A DNA stretch of 32,196 nt from Palsa-504 sp050013055 (GTDB lineage Bacteria; Actinomycetota; Actinomycetes; Streptosporangiales; Streptosporangiaceae): assembly GCA_050013055.1 (NCBI GenBank), contig JBEKGC010000123.1, positions 1-32,196 on the forward strand. Direction: 5' to 3'. Below, in pieces: positions 8,349-16,147 of the stretch. The notes below the pieces were generated by a model, which was not told the origin of the DNA, did not search any database, and saw only the letters and a list, made by a program, of their open reading frames with translations. The position numbers were made by a program, and so were the translations under genes. How positions within the stretch are numbered: the first letter of the stretch is position 1; each line of letters opens with the position of its first letter.

Positions 8349-9571
8349 GAGCCATCCACTCCGGTAGGAGTAGGCGATCGGTCGGCATGCCGGCCGCTTC
8401 GCGGCTCAGCCCGGTGCAACTGGTCGAATAGAGTTCGGTAGGAATTCACGGTTTTTTGCCAAGAATGCGGGTCTGAGTACCGTCGTCCGCGGCGTTCGAG
8501 CAGTCGCAAGAGGGCGCCCCGCAAGGCAGTCGGGTCACGTGGTGGGACCAGCAACGCGCCGGGATAGTCTTGGACCGCCTCAACCAGTCCGCCGACAGCC
8601 GTTACGACAACTGGCAGACCAGAGCTCATGGCTATGTGGAGTGGACCTGATGAAGATGAGCGATGATAAGGGAGGACGACCGCGTCAGCCTGCTCGAAGT
8701 AGGTGATTAGCTCTGCGTCGGTTACATAGCGGTCCACCCGCTCGATCAGGTCGGCATGCGGGCTGCGAGCTATGGCTTGATCGGGGGCTTTCCAGCCCTC
8801 CCACGTCTCTCCGATCACGGACAGCCGAAATTGAATGGCTTGATCACGATCGAGCGCGCTGAACGCCGCCACCAAGTCCTCTACACCCTTGAACGGGCGA
8901 ACGACGCCGAGGTAGAGGAGCCGGAATGGAACGCGATCGTCAGTGCCGACCTCAATCGCGGTGGGCCGGGCGAGGTGCTGGTAAGGACCGTGCGGCATGA
9001 TGCGTACGGGCGCAGCGCCGAGCGAGTATGCGGCCGGGATAGTTTGCAAGTCGTAGCTAGAATGGACCACATGAGCATCCGTAATGGTCAGTAGGTGGGG
9101 CATGAGTGCTCGTACGTAACGACGGGCCCCGGGCAGCGCTGCTTCACCTACATCTTGCCCTTCGTGCCACTCCAGGATGATCCGTGCGCCGCGCCGGGCC
9201 GCGTACCTGGCTAGGCGCAGGTAGCTGTGCAGAACCGCACCAGTCCACCATTGCAGAATCAGCACCGTTGGATTCTGCTGGTCCAGGTATCTGAACGCGT
9301 TGGTGAGGGATGGCCCCCAATACCAGTCAACGCCGTCATAGACACACACGTTGGCTGGGTAGGTCACCGCATTAGCCACGTCGGCGCCAACATGATCGCG
9401 GCCCGGGTAAAGACGCCGGGGGACGAGCCGTCGCATCAACAGCGCACCAACGTCGTACTCTTCAGCCAGGGCCGACGAAAGCATGTAGGTATAGTGGCTG
9501 ATCCCAGACGCGAAGAGCCAGCCTGATCCTACGACAACCACCCGTTCTTCGGCGGGCAGGGGCGCAGTCAC
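8345..9571 (-). CDS. Glycosyltransferase family 4-like protein, E-x7-E motif altered
   Basis: The 408-residue GT-B-type protein has an N-terminal Rossmann-like domain (VVVVGSGWLFASGISHYTYML) and a donor domain starting near RLLYLGVVRPFKGVEDLV. The region that normally holds E-x7-E reads YHRSSSSGPLHIAMSSGLPVVVT, so neither glutamate is at its usual position. Either donor binding differs, as in some GT4 subfamilies, or the enzyme is inactive. The start is GTG at 9571, with GGGGGA a few bases upstream. It is translationally coupled (GTGA) to the next gene, the other GT4. It may act as a mannosyl-, glucosyl- or amino-sugar transferase for the exopolysaccharide; specificity is not readable. Confidence 0.85.
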   Translation of the reverse strand: MTAPLPAEERVVVVGSGWLFASGISHYTYMLSSALAEEYDVGALLMRRLVPRRLYPGRDHVGADVANAVTYPANVCVYDGVDWYWGPSLTNAFRYLDQQNPTVLILQWWTGAVLHSYLRLARYAARRGARIILEWHEGQDVGEAALPGARRYVRALMPHLLTITDAHVVHSSYDLQTIPAAYSLGAAPVRIMPHGPYQHLARPTAIEVGTDDRVPFRLLYLGVVRPFKGVEDLVAAFSALDRDQAIQFRLSVIGETWEGWKAPDQAIARSPHADLIERVDRYVTDAELITYFEQADAVVLPYHRSSSSGPLHIAMSSGLPVVVTAVGGLVEAVQDYPGALLVPPRDPTALRGALLRLLERRGRRYSDPHSWQKTVNSYRTLFDQLHRAEPRSGRHADRSPTPTGVDGS

Positions 9572-9800
9572 CTACCATCCCCCTTGTCTGCTAGTCGAGA
9601 CGCCCAGGTAAGCCCCGTACCCCCTTGTCGAAGAGATCGGAGCTTTAGGAGCGATCTTCCTACGGCACGTAGCGATCGACAGACCTGGGTATATGGTCGG
9701 TTAGGCCCATAGCGGGGTTGGCCGTCACGAACTATAGGTACTGGCGCCTGAAATTCTTCCAACGTGGGCCAACCTCTACAGTTCAAATACAATGCCCAGG

Positions 9801-10670
9801 TCAACTGGCACCGCCCCAATCATCGACGCCTCCACCTGTTCCCGGTTCCGATCCGGCTAGCACGGAGGAGGGGCTTTCCCGCAGAAGTCGAGCTGCCGCT
9901 ATAGGCCGGAGAGGTATAGCTGGCTGGGCAGATTCGATGATGGGCGGGCGCTGGGTGGAACGTCGTTCTATGAGGATGGTCTGTAGTACGCGACGGCCGT
10001 CACGGAACGCATTAAGATTACTTACTCCATGGAGCCTTGGGTGCTCGAAGCTCGGGACCTCGGCCACGACCAGCCCGGCTTGGGCGACACGAACGTGGAT
10101 GAGCGTCTCGACCTCGAAACCGTCGCCCCAAAGCCTCTTGTCGTCGCCAGGCTGGCGAGGAGAAGTCGCGTCCAGTCTCAGGACCGGCACATGCCGCCGC
10201 CAGAATACGTTGAAGCCATAACAAAGATCTGAGTAGCTCCTGCGGTAACATGCGTTGAAAAAGCTGGTAAGTGCTGAGTTCCCTAGACTGCGCAAACGTG
10301 TGATGTCGCCGCTGCCACCGCCCTCAGCAAATCGCGTCCCTTTGGCAAAGTCAGCACCATCAAGGAGTGCGGTCACAAACCGAGGAATCTCGCCGGGGTC
10401 GGCAGAACCATCTGCGTCGACCATAGCAATGATGTCGCCGGTTGCCGCTGCAAATCCGCAGGCTAGAGCATTTCCTTTACCTCGGCGTGTCTGACGGATA
10501 ATACGCACGTCTGACCGGAGGCTGCGTGCTATAGCCACAGTGTCGTCTATCGAGAAGCCATCTACTAGGACGACCTCGTGTACATCATCGGGTATCTGTG
10601 CAAATACATGCGGTATGTTACGGGCTTCATTGAGCGCTGGAATGACAACAGATACTGAAGGTTTCAGCAT
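9801..10670 (-). CDS. Glycosyltransferase family 2, DPM1/polyprenyl-P-sugar synthase-like
   Basis: The 289-residue GT-A enzyme has SVVIPALNEARNIP at the N-terminus, VDGFSIDDT, the metal/nucleotide-binding MVDADGSADP motif, then GTRFAEGG and CYGFNVFWRR, all typical of dolichol-phosphate-mannose-synthase-like proteins. It may make a polyprenyl-phosphate sugar or the first glycosidic bond of the repeat unit. I chose the ATG at 10670 because GGGGGGAA sits about 10 nt upstream and the GT2 fold begins at once. The open frame extends to 10838, but the extra 56 residues look non-coding. It is the first gene of the operon; about 230 bp without a convincing gene separate it from the next glycosyltransferase. 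Confidence 0.85.
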   Translation of the reverse strand: MLKPSVSVVIPALNEARNIPHVFAQIPDDVHEVVLVDGFSIDDTVAIARSLRSDVRIIRQTRRGKGNALACGFAAATGDIIAMVDADGSADPGEIPRFVTALLDGADFAKGTRFAEGGGSGDITRLRSLGNSALTSFFNACYRRSYSDLCYGFNVFWRRHVPVLRLDATSPRQPGDDKRLWGDGFEVETLIHVRVAQAGLVVAEVPSFEHPRLHGVSNLNAFRDGRRVLQTILIERRSTQRPPIIESAQPAIPLRPIAAARLLRESPSSVLAGSEPGTGGGVDDWGGAS

Positions 10671-11253
10671 TTGCGCGCTTCCCCCCAAGTGATAATTAGC
10701 ACACCTTGACACGACGTACTCGCCCGACTGCGCCAACGAATCTTGATGTTCCAAGGCAGGCCGCGCACTGGCCAGTCGACGTGACAGAGCTAACGGACAT
10801 TGCGTCGTATACGTCGTGTTGCAGTCCATAGGCGGCACCCGCCTCTGATCACTGGTCCGGTCGGTTTGCTCGACTCCTCCCCATGCCCACCTAATGTGTT
10901 ACCGGTGTCACATGTCGTGGCGATTTACCCCAACTGCGGCACGCTAACAAAAGGTACTGTTCAGGCATCCGCCATGGGGTGCGTTTACGCATTTCGGAAC
11001 AGAACTGATCTATCTGACCCCGATGGAACACAAGATCCTTTGTGTCTGAAGCCACCATGCATGCCGCTGAGCAGGAACTATGGGTAGGTCAGCCAGCTCC
11101 GTGGCGTGGCCGAAGGTAAGCGTTCGCAGCCGTACACGATCCTGGCGATCGATGGCCGGCCGTCCTCCTCATCCCATCACGACCTCTCGGTTACGCTGAT
11201 GAGCTCGAGACAACTTCGCGGTCGGCAACGCATCTCTTTGGGAGTCAACCGTC
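10671..11253. other. Divergent intergenic region between polysaccharide operon and GH26 gene
   Basis: These 583 bases have no convincing gene; the short open frames here have no ribosome-binding site or recognisable product. The region must hold the promoters of the leftward operon and the rightward glycosidase gene. The only structured site I see is the imperfect 18-bp palindrome at 10895-10912. Confidence 0.6.
10895..10912. promoter_or_regulatory. Candidate operator palindrome
   Basis: TGTGTTACCGGTGTCACA is symmetric in its outer TGTG/CACA and inner ACCGGT parts, with mismatches at four positions. It lies in the divergent promoter region. The arms look Crp-like, but the spacing (TGTG-N10-CACA) is two bases longer than the Crp/GlxR consensus. 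The binding protein is unknown. Confidence 0.3.
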
Positions 11254-12186
11254 ATGAGATCCCGCCTGGTGATCCTGGTGGTGGTCGTCGTTATCGCTGT
11301 CGCCGCCGCACTCTTCGGGATCGGCCGTCTCGTCTCGGGAGGCGCCTCGGGATCGCTGCCCGTCGCTCCGGCGTCGTACCTAGGCGTCTATGAGTCTGGG
11401 GCGCTTGATAGCTACCAGCCGGTCGCGGATTTCACCAGGGTCGCCGGCCGACAGCCTAATCTCGTCGGGTATTACAGCGGGTGGAGTGAACCCTTCCAGA
11501 CGTCGTTCGCCAAGACGGTTTACAACCACGGCGCGGCCACGATTATGCAGTGGGATCCCACCTTCGCCTCGGTCGCGAAGATCGCAGCTGGCGGCTATGA
11601 CGGCTACTTGCGCTCGTTCGCCGCCAGCGTCCGGGCCTTCAGCCATCCGGTCGTCATCGGCTTCGGGCACGAGATGAACGCTTACTGGTATTCGTGGGGC
11701 TACGGACACCTGAAAGCGGCGACCTTCGTAGCGGCATGGCAACACATCGTGACACTGTTTCGCCAGCAGGGCACAAATAATGTCACGTGGCTGTGGACCC
11801 TTCAGGCAGATGAGCCCGGCACGGGCCAGATCGCCTCATGGTGGCCGGGCGCCAAGTACGTCAACTGGGTCGGCATCGACGGCTACTACTACAGGCCGTC
11901 GGAAACGTTTTTCAGCATCTTCGGTGAAACGATTGGACAGGTGCGGGACCTTACCGGCTTGCCCATCTTGCTGTCTGAGGTAGCCGTAGGTCCCAACGCC
12001 GGCCAGGCCCGGAAAATCCCCGATCTATTTTCCGGGATGCGCCTGTACGACACGATCGGGCTCGTGTGGTTCGATATCGCCCAGGACCAGGGACTTTACC
12101 ATCAGGACTGGCACATCGAAGACAGCCAAGCAGCTGGAACGGCGTTCCGGCGAAGCGCCGCTGGACTTACCCTGGCTCATCCATGA
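11254..12186 (+). CDS. Membrane-anchored glycoside hydrolase, GH26-like (beta-mannanase superfamily)
   Basis: The 310-residue protein has an N-terminal membrane anchor or uncleaved signal (residues 4-28, VILVVVVVIAVAAALFGIG) and a (beta/alpha)8 catalytic domain. The likely acid/base is Glu140 in GFGHEMNAYWYSWG and the likely nucleophile is Glu242 in LLSEVAVG, the two-glutamate arrangement of clan GH-A/GH26. WLWTLQADEP and VNWVGIDGYYY between them also match the family. The ATG start has GGGAG 9 nt upstream. It is divergent from the glycosyltransferase operon, and its likely outer-face location suggests trimming or release of that polymer. GH26 members also act on mannan or mixed-linkage glucan, so the substrate is not established. 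Confidence 0.85.
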   Translation: MRSRLVILVVVVVIAVAAALFGIGRLVSGGASGSLPVAPASYLGVYESGALDSYQPVADFTRVAGRQPNLVGYYSGWSEPFQTSFAKTVYNHGAATIMQWDPTFASVAKIAAGGYDGYLRSFAASVRAFSHPVVIGFGHEMNAYWYSWGYGHLKAATFVAAWQHIVTLFRQQGTNNVTWLWTLQADEPGTGQIASWWPGAKYVNWVGIDGYYYRPSETFFSIFGETIGQVRDLTGLPILLSEVAVGPNAGQARKIPDLFSGMRLYDTIGLVWFDIAQDQGLYHQDWHIEDSQAAGTAFRRSAAGLTLAHP

Positions 12187-12266
12187 GGCCCTCGGCCCGG
12201 TAACCGGGCGAACCAGTGCCCCGAGCGACGGCTCACGATCAACTCGACGGTCACGCCCCGAGGGCC
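12187..12266 (+). terminator. Stem-loop after the GH26 gene, possible terminator
   Basis: The outer arms GGCCCTCGG (12187-12195) and CCGAGGGCC (12258-12266) are perfectly complementary and start right after the stop codon. An inner hairpin GCCCGG-TAA-CCGGGC lies at 12195-12209. There is no T tract, which is common in actinomycetes. Function is inferred. Confidence 0.4.
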
Positions 12267-12705
12267 CGAAACGCCGCGCCCCAGCCGCCGCCCCCGGGCG
12301 CTCCCTGTACTCGGAACCCACCCGTCACAAATTTCGAAAAAGATCGTGGAATATTTGGCTTACCTGGAGGGTTCGGTGCCCTATGACTGCCCGGATCTTC
12401 CGTGAAAGCCCTACTTTCCACGCGAACCGGATGGCCCGGCCCGCATCACGCCCGGCCGGACCAGGCACGGCATACACCTCGCATCACCGTACCCAGCAGT
12501 CGCTGCGCCACCAGAAAGACGGGCGATGGACCCGGGGCCGGTCCGCGGCCGATCCGGTGATCCATACCCGAAACCCTCCCTGGAGGCCGAATCCTCCCGT
12601 AACGGGCGCGCCCGAAGCCGCGAGTCAGCTGCGACGGTAGAGGTCGCGGCAGCACTCACGCCTCCGCTGTCCTTGCGTCCTCTCTAATCATCGTCAACCG
12701 CCGGG
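12267..12705. other. Convergent intergenic region, no supported gene
   Basis: Open frames on both strands at about 12383-12659 have no recognisable product and random-looking composition. A GGAGG about 12 nt before an ATG at 12383 is the only hint of a start. I see no RNA gene or repeat here. Confidence 0.5.
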
Positions 12706-14466
12706 CTAGAGAGAGCCAGTGCCCGCGCCGACAACACCCGTCACGGCAGTGACCACCGTCCTCGCGGTGCTCGTGGCCGCACCAGCAGCCGTGCTGGCCG
12801 GTCCGGAGGCCGCGCTCGTCGTTCTTGGCTCCGTGGCGGTAACCGCGCCGGTAACTGTGCTGGTCGCGCCCGTCGCCGTACTGGCCGCGCCCGACACCGC
12901 GCCGGTAACTGTGCTGGCCGCGCCCGACACCGCGCCCGCCGCCGTGCTGGCCGCGCCCGACACCGCGCTGGCCGCCGTGCTGGCGGCGTTGGAGACGGTT
13001 TTGCCGGTGGTCGCCACTGTGGCGCCGGTCGCGTTGGCGATGCCCGTGACCGCGCCGGTGACGTTGCTTGTGGCCCTGGTGACTGTGTTGGTGGCCGTGC
13101 TGGCCAGACCGGAGGCCGCGGTGGTGACGCCTGCCACGGTGGCGCCGGCCGTATTCACCAGGCCGGTTACCGTGTTACTTGCTGTGTTGGTCAGGCTGGT
13201 GACGGTGTTGGTCAGGCCGGTCACGGTGTTGCCTGCTGTGGTGGCGATCGCCTGGCCTGGGTTGGCGGGGGTGCTCGTGGCGGGGTTCCCGCCGTCGGAC
13301 GAGGGCTGGCTGGTTTGGGAGGGACTGGCGGGGACGGGGCCGTTGGGCTGGGCGCCGGAGGCTGCTCCGGACGGCGGAGTGGCCGCTGCCAGCGCACCCG
13401 CGCTGGCTGGTGAACCGGGGCTGGCTGGTGAGTGGGCGGCGGCGTGGGTGACGGGTCCGCCGGAGCCGCCGGCTGGATGGCGCGTTCTGGGGGCGGAACC
13501 CCGGGGGGCGTTGGCTGGGATGGCGAGGGCGGTGGCGGGATGGGCGGGGGGGCTGGTCACCGGGGTGACGTTGACGGCCAGCAGCATGCCGCCGACTACG
13601 GCTACGCCTGCGGCGGCGCCGGTGACGGAGGTGACCGGATGCCAGCGCCAGGTGCGCCAGTTCCCGGCCAGGTGAGCCCGCAGGGCCGTCGCTCGCTTGG
13701 CCGAGCCGAGGGCACGGGCCGCGGCGGCTAGCGCGACCGGGGTCAGGATCGTGCCGAGGCGGCTGTTGAGCTCGGTGAGTTCGGCGAACAGGTCCTGGCA
13801 GGCGGGGCAGTGGCCGAGGTGCTCCTGCATGGCCGCCCGGCGGCGCTGGCTCAGCCGGCCGCGGGCCCCGGCGCCGAACTCGGCCGCGTAGGCACGGCAC
13901 GCGGCGGGGATGTTCGCGCCGACGTGCTCCTCGAGGTAGGCCTGCCTGAGTCCTTCCCGCGCGCGCATGGCCAGCGCGGAAACGCCGTTGGCGGACAGGC
14001 CGAACATGGGAGCCACCGCCGCCGGGGCCTTGCCCTCCACCTCGAGCTGCCACAAGACCTCGCGCCAGCGGGCCGGCAGGCGGCCGAAGGCCCTGGTGAC
14101 CAGGCGGGCCTCGTCCCTGGCGGCGGCCTGCGTCTCCGCGGCCGCGCCGATCCCCGGGCTGACCCGGCCAGGTCCGGCCGCCTCTTCTGTGGCCTGCACG
14201 TCCAGGTCACCGACCACGGTCAGACGGCGCCTGGCCTGCAACCAGTCGTGGGCCAGATGGCGCACCGCGGTCAGCAGATACCCGCGGAAGGCATGCCTGG
14301 GACCGCCGCCCGCGCGGATGGCGGCCAGCACGCGGGCGAAGGCCTCGGCCACGATGTCGTCGGCCACGTCGGCTGGCACCAGCGACAACGCGAGCCGCCG
14401 CGCGGCGGGCGCGTGCTCGACGTAAAGCTCTTCGTAAGGCCAGGCTTCAGGTGAATGATCAAGCAT
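12706..14466 (-). CDS. ECF sigma factor fused to zinc finger, membrane segment and repetitive Ala/Thr tail
   Basis: The 586-residue multidomain regulator has sigma region 2 at about 10-82 (DVADDIVAEAFARVLAAI, HAFRGYLLTAVRHLAHDWL) and region 4 at about 120-178 (FGRLPARWREVLWQLEVEG...LSANGVSALAMRAREGLRQAYL). A ZAS-type H216-x3-C220-x2-C223 motif follows, then one membrane segment (about 279-300), a Pro/Ser/Ala linker (300-400) and a nearly uncharged tail (400-586) of T/A/V/G/S/N repeats, including four 11-residue units at 490-533. The sigma domain would be cytoplasmic and the tail outside, so an envelope signal could control transcription in cis. ECF sigma factors with fused zinc-finger/TM extensions are known in actinomycetes; the tail's role is not. 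The start has only a weak ribosome-binding site. Confidence 0.85.
   Translation of the reverse strand: MLDHSPEAWPYEELYVEHAPAARRLALSLVPADVADDIVAEAFARVLAAIRAGGGPRHAFRGYLLTAVRHLAHDWLQARRRLTVVGDLDVQATEEAAGPGRVSPGIGAAAETQAAARDEARLVTRAFGRLPARWREVLWQLEVEGKAPAAVAPMFGLSANGVSALAMRAREGLRQAYLEEHVGANIPAACRAYAAEFGAGARGRLSQRRRAAMQEHLGHCPACQDLFAELTELNSRLGTILTPVALAAAARALGSAKRATALRAHLAGNWRTWRWHPVTSVTGAAAGVAVVGGMLLAVNVTPVTSPPAHPATALAIPANAPRGSAPRTRHPAGGSGGPVTHAAAHSPASPGSPASAGALAAATPPSGAASGAQPNGPVPASPSQTSQPSSDGGNPATSTPANPGQAIATTAGNTVTGLTNTVTSLTNTASNTVTGLVNTAGATVAGVTTAASGLASTATNTVTRATSNVTGAVTGIANATGATVATTGKTVSNAASTAASAVSGAASTAAGAVSGAASTVTGAVSGAASTATGATSTVTGAVTATEPRTTSAASGPASTAAGAATSTARTVVTAVTGVVGAGTGSL
12857..12999. 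repeat. 33-bp tandem repeats inside the sigma-factor gene
   Basis: Three adjacent 33-bp units (12878-12910, 12911-12943, 12944-12976) begin with GTRCTGGCCGCGCCCGACAC. A partial 21-bp unit is at 12857-12877 and a degenerate one follows. They encode the 11-residue repeats AVSGAASTAAG, AVSGAASTVTG and AVSGAASTATG. The nucleotide identity is high enough for copy number to vary by slippage. Confidence 0.8.
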
Positions 14467-14525
14467 GGCGCGACCGGGCGATATGCCAGTAATTGCGGAG
14501 GATAGTCATAATTCTCCCGCGAAAT

Positions 14526-15494
14526 TTATTTGATCGGACACAGTTGGTCTGATCCGGCTTTCCCCGACACGTCCGGATAAACGCCTGTATGCAATATGCC
14601 TGTCGGCGGCTGGGCAACTAAGGACCGTTCGGAAGATAGAAAGCTCATGCCGGTCGTCGAGGCGGACAGCGAACGGGGGTCGCGCTCGCGCCAGGCGCCG
14701 CGGGCCGCGGCGGTCAGGAACCTGTCGACGACCTGGTTGAACACGTCGGGTTCCTCCAGGTTGGCGGTGTGGCCGGTACGCGGCAGGACGTTGAGCATCA
14801 GTGCGGGCTCCAGGCAGCCCTCGTCCTCGTCGCCGGCAAGCACCAGGACCGGAGTGCGCACCCGGGCCAGCTGGTCGGTGAGGCCGTACAGCGAGGGCCG
14901 CCCGGCCTGGACGCCGCGCATGGTCAGGGCGGCACCGAGCGAGGAGTGCCCGGCCAGCGCCGCGGCGAACTCGGCCCAGCCGCGCGGGTTCTTGTTCTGG
15001 AACTGGACCCGGGCCGGGCCGACCGCGTAGCGCTCGGCGACCTTGGCCGCGCCCTCGGCCGCGAACGCCGCCGCGGTGAGCATGGACTCGGCCCGGAAGG
15101 CATCGGCTCCTTCGGGCTGCGCGCCGTAACCGGCGCCCGCGACCACCGCCGAGATGACCCGGTCCGGGTGGCTGAGGGCGAGGTGAAGCGCGGTGAACCC
15201 GCCCATCGACAGGCCGACCACATTCGCCCGGGCGGCGCCAAGCCCGTCCAGGACCGCGACCGCGTCGGCGACCGCCCGGCCCTGGGAGTACGCGGCCGGA
15301 TCGGTGGGCACGTCCGACGGAGGGTAGCCGCGGGCCGCGTAGGTGACACAGCGGTAACCGGGCGAGAAGTACCTGACCTGCGGCTCCCAGCTGCGGTGAT
15401 CGCCGGCGAACTCGTGGATGAACAGCAGCGGCTCCCCCGCGCCTGTCTCCTCCGCGTGCAGCTTGACACCGTCGTCGGTCACGATCGCTGGCAT
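14526..15494 (-). CDS. Alpha/beta hydrolase (enol-lactonase/esterase-like)
   Basis: The 322-residue cytoplasmic hydrolase has an HE-containing oxyanion region (LLFIHEFAGDHRSW), nucleophile Ser96 in GLSMGG, Asp222 in LAGDEDEG and His242 in GHTANLEEP: a complete catalytic triad. It resembles 3-oxoadipate enol-lactonase and related C-C or ester hydrolases. The family-typical end is near residue 262. The last ~60 residues (DPRSLSASTTG onward) lack family resemblance and may result from loss of an earlier stop. It follows the GntR gene by 29 bp and is the last gene of the molybdenum-hydroxylase operon, so it may open a ring or cleave an ester or amide formed after hydroxylation. The substrate is not readable. 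Confidence 0.85.
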   Translation of the reverse strand: MPAIVTDDGVKLHAEETGAGEPLLFIHEFAGDHRSWEPQVRYFSPGYRCVTYAARGYPPSDVPTDPAAYSQGRAVADAVAVLDGLGAARANVVGLSMGGFTALHLALSHPDRVISAVVAGAGYGAQPEGADAFRAESMLTAAAFAAEGAAKVAERYAVGPARVQFQNKNPRGWAEFAAALAGHSSLGAALTMRGVQAGRPSLYGLTDQLARVRTPVLVLAGDEDEGCLEPALMLNVLPRTGHTANLEEPDVFNQVVDRFLTAAARGAWRERDPRSLSASTTGMSFLSSERSLVAQPPTGILHTGVYPDVSGKAGSDQLCPIK

Positions 15495-15523
15495 GACGAC
15501 CCCCTCAGGTCTTTCGACGGGCC

Positions 15524-16147
15524 TTACTGTGTCACTTCTTTCACAGGATCGGCGCCCATAATGTGCTGATACGTTAGGGCCGCCGCGCGCTCGGCGTCTC
15601 CGTCGGACAAGGCCGTGAGAATATCGTCATGCTGGCGGGCGGACTCGGCGCGGGTCCGCGACACCTGCGGCCCGCCGTGCAACGACGCCCACAGCAGCCG
15701 CATCAGCGACAGCAGCAGCGGGCTGCGGGCGCAGGAGTAGACGGTGAAGTGAAATTCCCGGTTCAGTTCGGCGAAAGCGGGGTCGTCATCGGCCAGCGCC
15801 CGCATTCTCTCGTTCAGCTCGCGCAGCCGGGCCAGGCTGGCCGCGTCGACCTTGCGGGCCGCCAGCGACGCGGCGAGCGACTCCAGGGCGGCCCGGATCA
15901 GGAAGTTCTCCTCCAGCAGGCCTTGGTCGGACGCCACCACGGTGAAACCCTTGTGGGTGTCGCAGACCAGCAGCCCCTCCGATTCCAGCCGGCGCATCGC
16001 CTCCCGGACCGGGGTCTGGCTGACCCCGAACCGCTGGGCCAGGTCCCGCTGGCGCAGCTGCTCCCCCGGGCCAAGCGTGCCGGTGATGATCAGCTCGCGG
16101 ATGAGCGCGGCCACCAGGTCGGTCTTGCTGACGTAACCGGTGGTCAT
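15524..16147 (-). CDS. GntR-family transcriptional regulator, FCD (FadR) subfamily
   Basis: The 207-residue regulator has an N-terminal winged helix at about 5-72 (LVAALIRELIITGTLGPGEQLRQRDLAQRFGVSQTPVREAMRRLESEGLL, the GntR signature) and an all-helical FCD ligand domain (about 78-200). The FCD domain shows metal/ligand-binding-type residues in AELNREFHFTVY and RQHDDILTAL. It overlaps the upstream large hydroxylase subunit gene by 4 bp, so it is made with the operon it probably represses. The palindrome TGGTATACCA upstream of this operon and of the SDR/permease operon matches the GT-N2-AC core bound by FadR-type regulators. The inducer is probably a pathway substrate or intermediate. Confidence 0.9.
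   Translation of the reverse strand: MTTGYVSKTDLVAALIRELIITGTLGPGEQLRQRDLAQRFGVSQTPVREAMRRLESEGLLVCDTHKGFTVVASDQGLLEENFLIRAALESLAASLAARKVDAASLARLRELNERMRALADDDPAFAELNREFHFTVYSCARSPLLLSLMRLLWASLHGGPQVSRTRAESARQHDDILTALSDGDAERAAALTYQHIMGADPVKEVTQ

Noticed and set aside
9568..9819. 83-codon minus-strand open frame between two glycosyltransferase genes
   Set aside because: The fit by overlaps at both ends is tempting, but it starts with TTG without a good ribosome-binding site and has random-looking composition. Treated as a spacer.
12383..12659. Short open frames on both strands in the GH26/sigma intergenic region
   Set aside because: No recognisable product or consistent ribosome-binding site; high-GC DNA gives such frames by chance.
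12719..13675. Long plus-strand frame antisense to the sigma-factor tail
   Set aside because: It is the mirror of the low-complexity repeats (Val/Ala/Pro-rich) with no domain; the minus frame carries clear sigma domains.
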